From Bacillota bacterium (lineage in GTDB: Bacteria; Bacillota; UBA4882; UBA8346), in assembly GCA_023410535.1 (NCBI GenBank), contig JAEYPR010000020.1, positions 124,001-188,000 of the forward strand: a DNA stretch of 64,000 nt, read 5' to 3'. The notes below the pieces were generated by a model that ran no database searches, had not been told where the DNA came from, and worked only from the letters and a program-made list of their open reading frames with translations. Within the stretch, counting starts at the first letter, position 1, and each line of letters starts with the position of its first letter. The translations under genes and the position numbers were made by a program. Positions 54,454 to 63,246 of this stretch are shown in pieces.

Positions 54454-55629
54454 GTGAAAAAGTACTTAGTATTCACAGTCGTAGCGTTAATGCTTCTTTC
54501 CATGGCATCCGTGGCCATGGCAGCTCCCGAAGTTACTTCCTGGATGGGCGGCAGATATTACTCTTACTTCACGACCGTTGATGGCGATAAAGGGTTCAAT
54601 CCGTCGCCGGGCACTGACTGTTGGGATGCGATTTTGTATGCCAAAGTTACCGAGAAAAACACCTGGGCCGGAATTAAGTATATTGCGGATACTTGGAACC
54701 AACACATTTTTTATGATTTCGGCATCAACAACATCGCCGGAACTCCTTGGAGCCTCGGGTTCGATACCCATGATACCGGCACTGCCAATTTAGGCCAACA
54801 GTTCATGGGCGACCTTTTCAACGACTTCAAAGCGGATCCGTTATTCAACACCTGCGATATGGGCGGCAGCATCAATGTTAAATATGTCACCGACCGTTTC
54901 GAGCTTCGCGCCGAGACCCATGTCCAACAGGAAGACGGATACATCCCCGATCCGGATCGGCCTTATGACGAACGCAAATTTCTAGATGCCGAAGGAAAGA
55001 TTCCTAACCCTGATTATAATCCGCGCGATAAGATGAACAATGCCAACGCTCTGGCGTTAATCTTCAAGAATGATCTTGGAAAATTCTATGTTGGAGCAAA
55101 AGCGAAAGATGTCGCCGATAAAATGAGCAAGCCGGTTTACATCGTTGGTACCGATCTAAAACTCAATGAGCAATTAGGTTTAAAAGCCGACGTATGGGTC
55201 GATAAAGACGGCATTGCCAAAAACGGCGAATTCGCCGCGCCGTTCTGGGGGAATGAAGGCCATACCACCTTCCAACTGACCTTGACCTATGACAAGATTA
55301 CCGGTCAATTAATGTACTCGCAACCCGAAGCCGCTGGTTATGAAGATGCGATTGGCATCGGCGGCGCTTACCAATTCACTGATAAGTTCCTGGCGGGCGT
55401 CAAGTATATGGCCTGTGAAGCCACTGACAGTGAAACCGGTTTCTATGATGTCTACGGCATGTATAAGGTTGGCGCCTGGGACCTGAAAGGCGGCATTTCC
55501 AACGCCCGCTTCCCCAACGGCAATACCGAGGGACCTAACTCCGGGAACCCGAATGCCTATAGCCAAAGCGACCAAGCGAAATTGCTTGACGATCCGTTCT
55601 TCTATATCGGCGTACACTTCGAATTTTAA
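54454..55629 (+). CDS. Outer-membrane beta-barrel porin
   Basis: A 391-residue protein starting at a GTG with GGAGG eight bases upstream. A clear signal peptide ends at MAA (about residue 24). The mature chain is made of alternating short strands with aromatic girdles (SWMGGRYYSYFTT, AIGIGGAYQFTDKFLAGVKYMA, FYDVYGMYKVGAWDLKGGIS) and ends FFYIGVHFEF, the C-terminal aromatic signal recognised by BamA. It is probably a general or sugar-permeable porin, given the sugar transport genes on both sides. I cannot assign a known porin family. Confidence 0.82.
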   Translation: MKKYLVFTVVALMLLSMASVAMAAPEVTSWMGGRYYSYFTTVDGDKGFNPSPGTDCWDAILYAKVTEKNTWAGIKYIADTWNQHIFYDFGINNIAGTPWSLGFDTHDTGTANLGQQFMGDLFNDFKADPLFNTCDMGGSINVKYVTDRFELRAETHVQQEDGYIPDPDRPYDERKFLDAEGKIPNPDYNPRDKMNNANALALIFKNDLGKFYVGAKAKDVADKMSKPVYIVGTDLKLNEQLGLKADVWVDKDGIAKNGEFAAPFWGNEGHTTFQLTLTYDKITGQLMYSQPEAAGYEDAIGIGGAYQFTDKFLAGVKYMACEATDSETGFYDVYGMYKVGAWDLKGGISNARFPNGNTEGPNSGNPNAYSQSDQAKLLDDPFFYIGVHFEF

Positions 55630-55656
55630 ACGGAACGTAACCGCAAAGTCCAAGCA

Positions 55657-55688
55657 GACAGCCTCCCGTAGTATTACGGGAGGCTGTT
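55657..55688 (+). terminator. Hairpin after the porin gene
   Basis: AGCCTCCCGTA (55660-55670) pairs with TACGGGAGGCT (55675-55685), extended by two more pairs, with a four-base loop. The T-tract after it is weak, so it may be a terminator or a 3' stabiliser. Confidence 0.65.
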
Positions 55689-55730
55689 CATTGCTACTAG
55701 CCATTTGCATTCATCCGCTCAGTACTCCGA

Positions 55731-55920
55731 CTCGCCTCAACCGTTCAGCCTCTTGCCTCAACCTTTCAGTCTCTTGCCTTAACCCGTTCGGTCTCTCGCC
55801 TCAACCGTTCAGTCTCTTGCCTCAACCTTTCAGTCTCTTGCCTTAACCCGTTCGGTCTCTCGCCTCAACCGTTCATCTCTTGCCTTAACCCGTTCGGTCT
55901 CTCGCCTCAACCGTTCGGTC
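55731..55920. repeat. Higher-order tandem repeat, nine units of 20-22 bp
   Basis: Nine units like CTCTTGCCTCAACCTTTCAG run head to tail. Three subtypes can be told apart: A (CTCGCCTCAACCGTTC), B (TTGCCTCAACCTTTC) and C (TTGCCTTAACCCGTTC). Their order is A-B-C-A-B-C-A-C-A, giving a 64-base higher-order period. The minus strand can be read as Arg/Glu-rich peptide repeats, but with no credible gene start. There are no spacers of varied sequence, so it is not a CRISPR array. Confidence 0.85.
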
Positions 55921-55998
55921 ATCCCCCCGCTAATTGATTGCCATGCGCCAAGCGTTGATTCAAGCGTGCCTACTAAGCAGCCTTTGGCGCGCGCAAAA

Positions 55999-56040
55999 AG
56001 GAAGACCTCCGGCAAGGCTAACCGTGGTCTTCTTTTATTT
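55999..56040. terminator. Bidirectional terminator, porin region and ABC operon
   Basis: GAAGACC (56001-56007) pairs with GGTCTTC (56026-56032). It is followed by TTTTATTT on the plus strand and CTTTTTGC on the minus strand. It sits 30 bases after the end of the ABC permease gene. Confidence 0.7.
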
Positions 56041-56071
56041 GGGAAGGTAGTTTTGTGAAGCTAAAATTCAT

Positions 56072-56926
56072 TTACCCTTTGACGCTGCCGCTCAACCCCT
56101 CGACAAACTGGCGCTGGAAGAATAAGAAAAACACGATGGGAATAGCCGCCGAGATAAACCCGGTAGCCATGATGGCGTCATACGGCACATTAAAGTTGGT
56201 ACTGTCCATCACTTGCAATTTCACGGGTAAGGTAAATAATGCGTCGTCCCGGAGTACAATCATTGGGATCATAAAATCGTTCCAGATCAAACGGAATTGA
56301 ATGATCGCCAAAGCGGCAAGCGCCGGTTTGGATAACGGCAAAATAATCTGCCACCAGATCCGCAAGCGACTGGCTCCGTCAATCACTGCCGCTTCAAACA
56401 ACGACATTGGCAAACAGATAAAGTACTGCCGCAACAAAAACACTCCGAAGGCCGAAGCGGCGTAGGGAATAATAATTCCAGCCAATTGATTGGTAAGTCC
56501 AAGGGTTCGCAGCACCTGATAATACGGCGCGACCATGGTGCCGGTGGGCAACATCATGGTGGCGAGAATGGCGAAAAAGATGCTATTTTTTCCCTTAAAC
56601 TCCATAAAAGCAAACGCATAGGCGCACAACGAGCAAACGCACAATGTCAAAAAGATGCCGGCCAGTGTCACTAATAAAGAATTATAAAATGCCAAACCAA
56701 TTTGAAATTGACTGATTGCCCTACCAAACGACTGCCAGGAATAGCTCGAAAATGCATGAAGCAGATCCTTTTGGAACAGCACCGGCGGGACCTGAAAAAT
56801 CTCGATTTTGGGCCGGAAAGCAACATCTAAAAGCCATAACAACGGCAACATGGCCAAAAAAGCCGCCAGCCCCAACAAGCCATAACCAATTATCCTTTTG
56901 ACCGTTACACCTCTAGGTTCTTTCAT
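56072..56926 (-). CDS. ABC sugar transporter permease, MalG type
   Basis: A 284-residue inner-membrane protein with six predicted helices and the cytoplasmic coupling loop EAAVIDGASRLRIWWQIILPLSKPA (the EAA motif). It is the second permease of a sugar importer and lies 18 bases after the MalF-type gene. No ATPase gene is present, so the pair probably uses a shared MsmX/MsmK-type ATPase encoded elsewhere. Confidence 0.92.
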   Translation of the reverse strand: MKEPRGVTVKRIIGYGLLGLAAFLAMLPLLWLLDVAFRPKIEIFQVPPVLFQKDLLHAFSSYSWQSFGRAISQFQIGLAFYNSLLVTLAGIFLTLCVCSLCAYAFAFMEFKGKNSIFFAILATMMLPTGTMVAPYYQVLRTLGLTNQLAGIIIPYAASAFGVFLLRQYFICLPMSLFEAAVIDGASRLRIWWQIILPLSKPALAALAIIQFRLIWNDFMIPMIVLRDDALFTLPVKLQVMDSTNFNVPYDAIMATGFISAAIPIVFFLFFQRQFVEGLSGSVKG

Positions 56927-56944
56927 CAGACACCCTCCCTTCGC

Positions 56945-57892
56945 TTACTCATCTGTCCGGCCTAAGCCAAAGAGACGGAGTTGGAATATGCTGACTACCA
57001 TGACAATACAGAACACCAGCCAACCGGCTGCCGTGGCGTAACCCAGCTGAAACTGCTGGCCAAATCCGTAGTCATAGACAAACGCCACCAAGGTTCGGGC
57101 GGCTTGACCCGGTCCGTAAGGCGCGCTATTGGGGAATAACATAAACGGTAAATCGAACAACATCAAACAACCGATGGCCGAGGTAATCATCACAAAAGTA
57201 AAGGCCGGACGCATTAACGGCACCGTAATTTGAAAGAGGGTTCGCAATGGCGATGCGCCATCCAACGTTGACACCTCGTAAATCGTCGGATCAATCGTTT
57301 GCAATTGCGACAGGAAATACACCATATGAAATCCGGTCCATTGCCAAAAGGACACGGCAATCATCAACGCCACAGAATAGGTTGATTCATTCAACCAATT
57401 GGTGTGATTCGGTAGATGCAACAAGCCCAGAAACCAATTGATCGCTCCAAAGTCTTTATTGAATAACACCCGGAAGATCAATGCGACAACCACGCTATTT
57501 ATCAAAGCCGGTACATAAAATGAAGCCCGTAAAATCCCCCGAAACTTTTTCGCAACCTGATTCAAAATCACCGCCAACAGAAAAGCGACCGGAATCTGTG
57601 TCACTAACGATCCAACCGTATAACGGATGGTAATCCAAAAGGAATCCCAAAATCGCGTGTTATGAATGATTTCTTGATAATTTTGCAATCCGATCCAAGA
57701 CCCCGGATTGATGCTTTGAGCATCGGTCATGCTGGTATAAGCGCCTTTAGCAAAGACATACAAGTTGAAAACCAGCAACAGAACAACAAACGGCGCGATA
57801 TACAAATACGGGGTGATCGCATTGCGTACTCGTCGCGAGTGGGTTTGGTTTCTCGGTTCGGTGTATAAAACGGTATTGCCCAACCCATTCAT
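56945..57892 (-). CDS. ABC sugar transporter permease, MalF type
   Basis: A 315-residue inner-membrane protein of the sugar-importer class, with six helices and an EAA loop (YEVSTLDGASPLRTLFQITVPLMRPA in two parts). The ATG at 57892 directly abuts AAGGAG; an in-frame TTG three codons later has better spacing and may be the real start. It is encoded between the binding protein and the MalG-type permease. A 180-base gap with a small hairpin before it may lower its expression relative to the binding protein. Confidence 0.9.
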   Translation of the reverse strand: MNGLGNTVLYTEPRNQTHSRRVRNAITPYLYIAPFVVLLLVFNLYVFAKGAYTSMTDAQSINPGSWIGLQNYQEIIHNTRFWDSFWITIRYTVGSLVTQIPVAFLLAVILNQVAKKFRGILRASFYVPALINSVVVALIFRVLFNKDFGAINWFLGLLHLPNHTNWLNESTYSVALMIAVSFWQWTGFHMVYFLSQLQTIDPTIYEVSTLDGASPLRTLFQITVPLMRPAFTFVMITSAIGCLMLFDLPFMLFPNSAPYGPGQAARTLVAFVYDYGFGQQFQLGYATAAGWLVFCIVMVVSIFQLRLFGLGRTDE

Positions 57893-58074
57893 CTCCTTTT
57901 TCGCGAAGCCATGAAGCCGTCACGGCCGACTTCGTTTTGGTAATAATAATATAAGACAAGTGGGAAGTTTTAAGTACCAATAAGGAGGAATTGGGCTTAA
58001 TACTCCCCACTCATCTTAAGCTGACTTACGACTTTATCAAAGCGAGCGGTCGTTGCCGTCGCTAAGCTTAAAGA

Positions 58075-59355
58075 TTACTTGAGCCGTTTCAAGCTGTCGG
58101 CTTGAGCCGCCTTGAGGCCGGCATCGATACTGACTTTTCCGGCAACAATCTCTGTAAACTGCGTATTGAAATCATTGATGGCATCCCAGAAGATATCGCC
58201 CGTATTGACCAAAGGCATCTGTTTGGCCATCGCCACTTGGAGTTCGGCCAATTTTTGACCGCCAAAACGGGAGTCGGCTTGTTTAAAGACCGGATCTTCC
58301 CAAACTCCGGCGAACGGCGGCAACATGCCGGTGTCTTTATACCGGGTGGTGATCGCGCTTTTGTCGTATTGCATGTATTCGGCAATCTTATATAACTCGT
58401 CTTGGTTCTTGGCCAATTTAACGATGGCTAAGAAAGTGCCGCCCCAGGAAGCGGTCTGCGAGCCGCCCTTGGCATAATACGGCAGGGGGCGAACCCGGAA
58501 TTGGTATTGGCCGGCTTTAGCCGCATCATCGACTTGCGGCACCCACCAGTCGGGGGAAGCATAGGACGCCAAGGTTCCATTCTTCAACAACGCGGGGAAG
58601 TTACCCCAATCCCATGAGCACATCGTCCCGGTCTTATACCATTCCATCCATTTGGTGACAAACGTTTTAAATTGCGCGCTGGTAAAGGCGGGGTCACCCT
58701 TTTTGTCCAAGACTTGGGCGCCGGCTTGTTGCATAATCATAAACATGGTCCCGTTCAAGCTGCCAAGTTCCGGTAAGGCGTAGTGCAACGGTTTGCCGTC
58801 TCGCTTTTCTTGCGCTAATTTTTGAGCGGCTTTGAAGAAGTCGTCCCAAGTTTCTAATTTGGCGACATCCACGCCAACCGATTTCCAGAGCGTATCATTG
58901 TAAACAAGCACCACGGGATGGACGTCGTGGGGCAAACCGTAAGTATGTTTGCCATACTTCACCCATGCCACCCGACCGGGCACCACATTCTTAAATACCG
59001 GGGATTTACTGACGTATTTATCGAGCGGGGCGACGAAACATTTGTTGGGATCGGCATTGAGAATCCGGTTGGTCTCAATCATCCATTCTACGATATCCGG
59101 ATATCCTCTGCCATCCATCATCGCGGCTTGCAACTTTTGGATAAACGCTGTTTGGGCCACCAATTCGACTTTGAGACTGATATTGAATTTCTTCTCAATA
59201 TCCGGCTTGCGTTTTTGCCACTCGACGATGTTATTTTCGGCAAAACTCCAAACCGTAACAGTGCGCGGAGCGGTAAAACCCAAGCTGGAGAAAGCGACCG
59301 TTACCAACACGACCAAGAGGCTGACAACTAAGAACCGTTTGTTGTTACAAAACAT
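58075..59355 (-). CDS. Sugar ABC transporter substrate-binding protein
   Basis: About 426 residues from the ATG at 59355. A signal peptide (KRFLVVSLLVVLVTVAFSSL) ends without a lipobox, so the protein is probably free in the periplasm. Family 1 binding-protein patterns are clear (VTVWSFAENNIVEWQKRKPDIEKKFN, then YNDTLWKSVGVDVAKLETWDDFFKAAQKL and a SWGGTFLAIVK strand). Divergence from a cellobiose phosphorylase gene suggests cellobiose or a cello-oligosaccharide as substrate (inference). Confidence 0.9.
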   Translation of the reverse strand: MFCNNKRFLVVSLLVVLVTVAFSSLGFTAPRTVTVWSFAENNIVEWQKRKPDIEKKFNISLKVELVAQTAFIQKLQAAMMDGRGYPDIVEWMIETNRILNADPNKCFVAPLDKYVSKSPVFKNVVPGRVAWVKYGKHTYGLPHDVHPVVLVYNDTLWKSVGVDVAKLETWDDFFKAAQKLAQEKRDGKPLHYALPELGSLNGTMFMIMQQAGAQVLDKKGDPAFTSAQFKTFVTKWMEWYKTGTMCSWDWGNFPALLKNGTLASYASPDWWVPQVDDAAKAGQYQFRVRPLPYYAKGGSQTASWGGTFLAIVKLAKNQDELYKIAEYMQYDKSAITTRYKDTGMLPPFAGVWEDPVFKQADSRFGGQKLAELQVAMAKQMPLVNTGDIFWDAINDFNTQFTEIVAGKVSIDAGLKAAQADSLKRLK

Positions 59356-59734
59356 CCACTCTCGACTCCCTTTCATCTTTTTTTGATGACCATCCTGTCT
59401 CCGTGCCGGTTGGTTCCGGTTCGTCCGGATATTCCCGAGCGAGCCAAAACCGCACTACCGTTAACAAGATCGGCTCATCGTTTTAAAGAACTGTTTACAT
59501 TTAACATTATCCCCCAGACAAGCAATAACGCCCAGAATGATATTTTCTAGGCGTTTCCAAAATCAGTATGCGACAGTCGGATAAGGGCGTCGAGATTTTA
59601 TAGACATCCATCTGAAAAAAAGCGGTTGCTGCCTAAATTTAAGGGCATTTTTTCCGCCTTGTTAGCAATGTTGCAATTCACTACACTTAAATTGCGATCA
59701 AATGGAATGCAACGAATTGAACTGGAGGTAAATG
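59356..59734. promoter_or_regulatory. Divergent promoter region of the cellobiose locus
   Basis: The region drives the ABC operon (minus) and the phosphorylase gene (plus). It is AT-rich around 59480-59700. I could not identify a convincing -35/-10 pair, catabolite-repression site or riboswitch. Confidence 0.4.
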
Positions 59735-62158
59735 ATGAAATACGGCTTTTTTGACGATCAAAACAAAGAATATGTAATCACCACCCCCAAAACCCCCGCT
59801 CCTTGGATCAATTATTTGGGAACGCAAAAATTTTTTAGTCTGATCTCCAATACCGGGGGCGGATATTCATTTTACACCGATGCCCGGTTGCGCCGTTTGA
59901 CACGGTATCGCTACAATGGAGTCCCGGCCGATCAAGGGGGACGTTATTTTTATCTTAAAGAAGGCGAGACGGTTTGGTCTCCCACCTGGCAGCCGGTTCA
60001 GACCGAGTTGGATTCCTATGAGTGCCGGCATGGCCTCGGTTATACCACCATCACCAGTTCAAAACAGGAGATTCATACGGCGATTAATTTTTTCGTCCCC
60101 TTGGATTACGATTGCGAAGTGCACCATCTGACGTTAACCAATACCGGAACACAAATCAGAAAGCTGCAACTCTTCTCCTTTCTTGAGTTTTGTCTCTGGA
60201 ACGCTTATGATGACATGACCAATTTCCAACGAAACTTCAGCACCGCCGAAGTCGAGGCGGACGGCAATATCATCTATCACAAGACCGAATACCGGGAACG
60301 CCGGAATCATTACGCTTTTTACGGAGTGAATCAGCCGATTCAAGCCTTTGAAACCAATCGCGAAGCGTTTCTCGGGCAGTTCAGCGGTTTCGGTAACCCA
60401 ACCGCCGTCCGCTCTGGACAGTTAGCCAATTCCCTGACCTATGGCGGCTCGCCCATTGCCGCGCATCAACTGGATATCCAACTACAGCCCGGTGAAATTC
60501 GCGAGATCATCTTTGTGTTGGGTTACGTCGAAAACGAACCGGCCGCCAAGTGGGAAAAGCCCGGTGTGATCAATAAAACCAAAGCGCAACAGCTCCTAGC
60601 CCGCTTCCAGTCGCCCCAAGCCGTTCACTTGGCCTTGGACGCGTTGGCCGCCTACTGGGAGCGCTTGTTGTCGGTCTACCAAATTGACAGCCCCGAGGCG
60701 CGACTCGACCGGATGGTCAATATCTGGAACCCCTATCAATGCATGGTGACTTTTAATCTCTCGCGGAGCGCCTCGTATTTTGAATCGGGAATCGGACGGG
60801 GGATGGGATTTCGCGATTCCAACCAGGATATTCTCGGTTTTGTCAGTATGCTTCCGGAACGGGCCAAAGAGCGTATTCTGGACTTGGCCGCCACCCAGTT
60901 TCCCGACGGCAGCGCCTACCACCAGTATCAACCGCTGACCAAAAAAGGCAACAGCGATCTGGGCAGCGGCTTTAACGATGATCCGTTATGGCTGCTTTAC
61001 TCGGTGATCGCCTATCTTAAAGAAACCGGCGATCTGGCTATTTTAACGGAACAAGTGCCGTTTAATAACGATCCCGCCCATGCTAGTTCGTTAATCGAAC
61101 ATCTGCGCCGTTCGTTACAGTATGTGATCGCCAACCGCGGCCCCCATGGCTTGCCGCTGATCGGCCGCGCCGATTGGAACGACTGCCTTAACCTGAACTG
61201 TTTTTCGGTAACGCCCGACGAGCCGTTTCAAACCTGCACCAACATGGATGGTAAAACCGCGGAATCAGTCTTTATCGCGGCGATGTTCGTCGATATCGGC
61301 AGCGAATACATCCGGCTTTGTCAACTGCTTAACCTGGAGCAAGAAGCGGTCTGGATCGAAAATGAAGTCGCCAAAATGCGGCAGGCCATCATGGAACACG
61401 GTTATGACGGCGAATGGTTTCTCCGGGCGTATGACAATCAAAGTCGCAAAATCGGGAGTCGGGAGAACGACGAGGGAAAAATTTATATCGAGCCGCAAGG
61501 AATGTGCGTCATGGCCGGAATCGGTGTAAACGACGGCAGCGCCCGGCGCGCTTTGGATTCGGTTAAAACGCACTTAAACACCGCCCATGGGATCAAATTG
61601 CTTTATCCGGCCTACTCGCAATATCACTTGGAAATCGGTGAGATCACGAGCTATCCGCCGGGTTTCAAAGAAAACGCCGGCATCTTTTGCCACAACAACC
61701 CCTGGATCATGATTGCCGAAACCAAATTGGGCCGACCGGAAGAAGCATATGCTTACTACACGGAGACCGCTCCGGCCTATCGCGAGGAAATCAGCGATTT
61801 ACACCGGCTGGAACCCTATATCTACGCCCAAATGATTGCCGGCGATGATAATCCGCTCCATGGTCAAGCGAAGAACTCCTGGTTAACGGGTAGCGCCGCC
61901 TGGAATTATGTCGCGGTGACCCAATATATTTTAGGGATCCGCCCCGATTTTAACGGTTTGTGTATCGATCCCTGCCTGCCGGCCAGTATCGGCCAATTGC
62001 GGATCACCCGCCGTTTCCGGGGCGTGGAATACCGGATCCAAATCACCAATCGCCAAACCGGAACCTACCGGTTGGTGGTGGACGGCGCCGAACAATCCGC
62101 GAAAGTGATCCGGCATCAGCCCAATCGCCCCGTTGTTGAAGTAATTTGCGAAATATAG
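59735..62158 (+). CDS. cbp: GH94 cellobiose phosphorylase
   Basis: About 807 residues, full length for the family. The ATG at 59735 has GGAGG six bases upstream and gives the usual MKYGFFDD start. The N-terminal stretch (ITTPKTPAPWINYLGTQKFFSLISNTGGGYSFY in family positions, SYECRHGLGYT, NAYDDMTNFQRNFS) closely follows clostridial cellobiose phosphorylases. The catalytic acid is in the RADWNDCLN motif, about residues 480-483. The enzyme splits cellobiose with phosphate to glucose 1-phosphate and glucose in the cytosol, saving ATP. No signal peptide is present, in keeping with uptake by the divergent ABC importer. Confidence 0.95.
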   Translation: MKYGFFDDQNKEYVITTPKTPAPWINYLGTQKFFSLISNTGGGYSFYTDARLRRLTRYRYNGVPADQGGRYFYLKEGETVWSPTWQPVQTELDSYECRHGLGYTTITSSKQEIHTAINFFVPLDYDCEVHHLTLTNTGTQIRKLQLFSFLEFCLWNAYDDMTNFQRNFSTAEVEADGNIIYHKTEYRERRNHYAFYGVNQPIQAFETNREAFLGQFSGFGNPTAVRSGQLANSLTYGGSPIAAHQLDIQLQPGEIREIIFVLGYVENEPAAKWEKPGVINKTKAQQLLARFQSPQAVHLALDALAAYWERLLSVYQIDSPEARLDRMVNIWNPYQCMVTFNLSRSASYFESGIGRGMGFRDSNQDILGFVSMLPERAKERILDLAATQFPDGSAYHQYQPLTKKGNSDLGSGFNDDPLWLLYSVIAYLKETGDLAILTEQVPFNNDPAHASSLIEHLRRSLQYVIANRGPHGLPLIGRADWNDCLNLNCFSVTPDEPFQTCTNMDGKTAESVFIAAMFVDIGSEYIRLCQLLNLEQEAVWIENEVAKMRQAIMEHGYDGEWFLRAYDNQSRKIGSRENDEGKIYIEPQGMCVMAGIGVNDGSARRALDSVKTHLNTAHGIKLLYPAYSQYHLEIGEITSYPPGFKENAGIFCHNNPWIMIAETKLGRPEEAYAYYTETAPAYREEISDLHRLEPYIYAQMIAGDDNPLHGQAKNSWLTGSAAWNYVAVTQYILGIRPDFNGLCIDPCLPASIGQLRITRRFRGVEYRIQITNRQTGTYRLVVDGAEQSAKVIRHQPNRPVVEVICEI

Positions 62159-62173
62159 CTTTCAGCTTCTATC

Positions 62174-62228
62174 TATGTCGCACTAAATATTTGGACTATC
62201 CTGACTGCGACATATTTTCCTTGATTCA
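62174..62228. repeat. Small palindromic repeat element, copy B
   Basis: TATGTCGCA (62174-62182) pairs with TGCGACATA (62206-62214). Sequence on both arms and their flanks (CACTAAATATTTG; GCGACATATTTTCCTTGATT) matches copy A at 8248-8310 while the loop differs. It begins 16 bases after the phosphorylase stop codon. Confidence 0.7.
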
Positions 62229-62233
62229 TAAAA

Positions 62234-62338
62234 GGAAATTGCATAATGCAATTTCCCTAGTTGAAATAAATTCAACATTTTCTTTTCCAGCCACGTTTCA
62301 AAGATGGAAAAACAAAAATCCAATTATTTATTTCAACT
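62234..62338. repeat. Two further perfect inverted repeats next to copy B
   Basis: GGAAATTGCAT-A-ATGCAATTTCC spans 62234-62256. AGTTGAAATAAAT (62259-62271) and ATTTATTTCAACT (62326-62338) are 13-base arms around 54 bases of AT-rich sequence, an 80-base unit of MITE-like shape. The same 13-mer also occurs at 8301-8313 beside copy A. No transposase or target duplication is seen. Confidence 0.55.
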
Positions 62339-62345
62339 GATCTAT

Positions 62346-62384
62346 AAAAATTGCCCTTAGCCAACCGGCTTCGGGCAATTTTTG
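62346..62384 (-). terminator. Terminator of the DUF4130 gene
   Basis: AAAAATTGCCC pairs with GGGCAATTTTT across a 16-base loop that includes the stop codon of the DUF4130 gene. T-runs flank both sides, so it may also stop transcripts from the phosphorylase gene. Confidence 0.78.
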
Positions 62385-63169
62385 GTTCCGTTGACATCCT
62401 CGACCAAACAACGCCAATACCGTTCGGGCATGCGTTGCCGCTGCGCCCGGCGGTTTTCCCGCTCCGCAATGGCGATATGGTGAAAATACTCATTCCATAA
62501 TTGCTGAAAATCCGGTTCAGCCGCTTCATAGCCAAACAGCGACAAGCCGTGGCGCTTCCCTTCCGGATCCCCGTTCGCGAATGCCGTGCTGACTTCGCTT
62601 AGATAACGGCAATGCCGCTGATCGTAATAGATCCCCTGATTCCGTTTCCGGTCATGGATCAACCAGGATTGGTCGGCAAACCGCGCCGTGAAATGCGGGG
62701 CCAAAAACTGAACCACCGCATAATCCGGTTCAATCGGCGCATAAAACAAGCCGCTATGCAATTTCCGAAACCGGACGAAGCCGTGCAGCCGATGAATCTC
62801 ATGGAAAACCTGTTGACTGGCGCGTTGCAGCCGGAACACCGCCGGATCGGCAAAATTACGGGCCGCCTGACCCCGCGTCGCGAATAAAAGCCGGATATAG
62901 TCGAAGATCGCCTTCTCAATCCCCGGTTGCTCGGTTAAAAAACTGTAGCCGATAAACTCCAGGCTTGCCGCGGTAAACTTCGCTTTCAGTCGGGCGAACA
63001 ATTCCGCCGCCCGGTCCGGGTCGGTGGTTACGGTGACGTATTCGGCGAACAGGTCGGGTTGAACCGGCGCGGCGGCGGTGATCGCCTCAACGGCTTGATC
63101 CTGCTCGATTGCCGTCGCCACTACTGTTAATAAGCCTTCAAAGGTTCCGTCGTATTGATAATGAATCAC
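62357..63169 (-). CDS. DUF4130/TIGR03915 protein, partner of a DNA-related radical SAM enzyme
   Basis: A 270-residue protein starting at a GTG with CAGGAG upstream. Family features include the start MIHYQYDGTFEGLLTVV, the central FHEIHRLHGFVRFRKL and the C-terminal FGYEAAEPDFQQLWNEYFHHIAIAERENRRAQRQRMP pattern ending in a strongly basic PERYW. Members are nearly always beside the radical-SAM protein encoded 77 bases upstream. The family is described as putative DNA metabolism or repair; the reaction is not known. Confidence 0.88.
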   Translation of the reverse strand: MIHYQYDGTFEGLLTVVATAIEQDQAVEAITAAAPVQPDLFAEYVTVTTDPDRAAELFARLKAKFTAASLEFIGYSFLTEQPGIEKAIFDYIRLLFATRGQAARNFADPAVFRLQRASQQVFHEIHRLHGFVRFRKLHSGLFYAPIEPDYAVVQFLAPHFTARFADQSWLIHDRKRNQGIYYDQRHCRYLSEVSTAFANGDPEGKRHGLSLFGYEAAEPDFQQLWNEYFHHIAIAERENRRAQRQRMPERYWRCLVEDVNGTKNCPKPVG

Positions 63170-63246
63170 TTTCTCACTCCTGTTAAAAAGGCGGTCGGGC
63201 GCTTACGGACTTTCAGAAAACGGGCAACGCCCGGTTATCGCGATGC

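Noticed and set aside
55731..56015. A minus-strand frame reading Arg/Glu-rich repeats, or a CRISPR-like array
   Set aside because: The peptide repeats simply mirror the DNA tandem repeat and no good start is seen; units are contiguous with no unique spacers, so it is not CRISPR.
62146..62535. Short reading frames across the inverted-repeat region as transposase remnants
   Set aside because: Their sequences show no transposase motif and are explained by the repeats and by the shadow of the DUF4130 gene.
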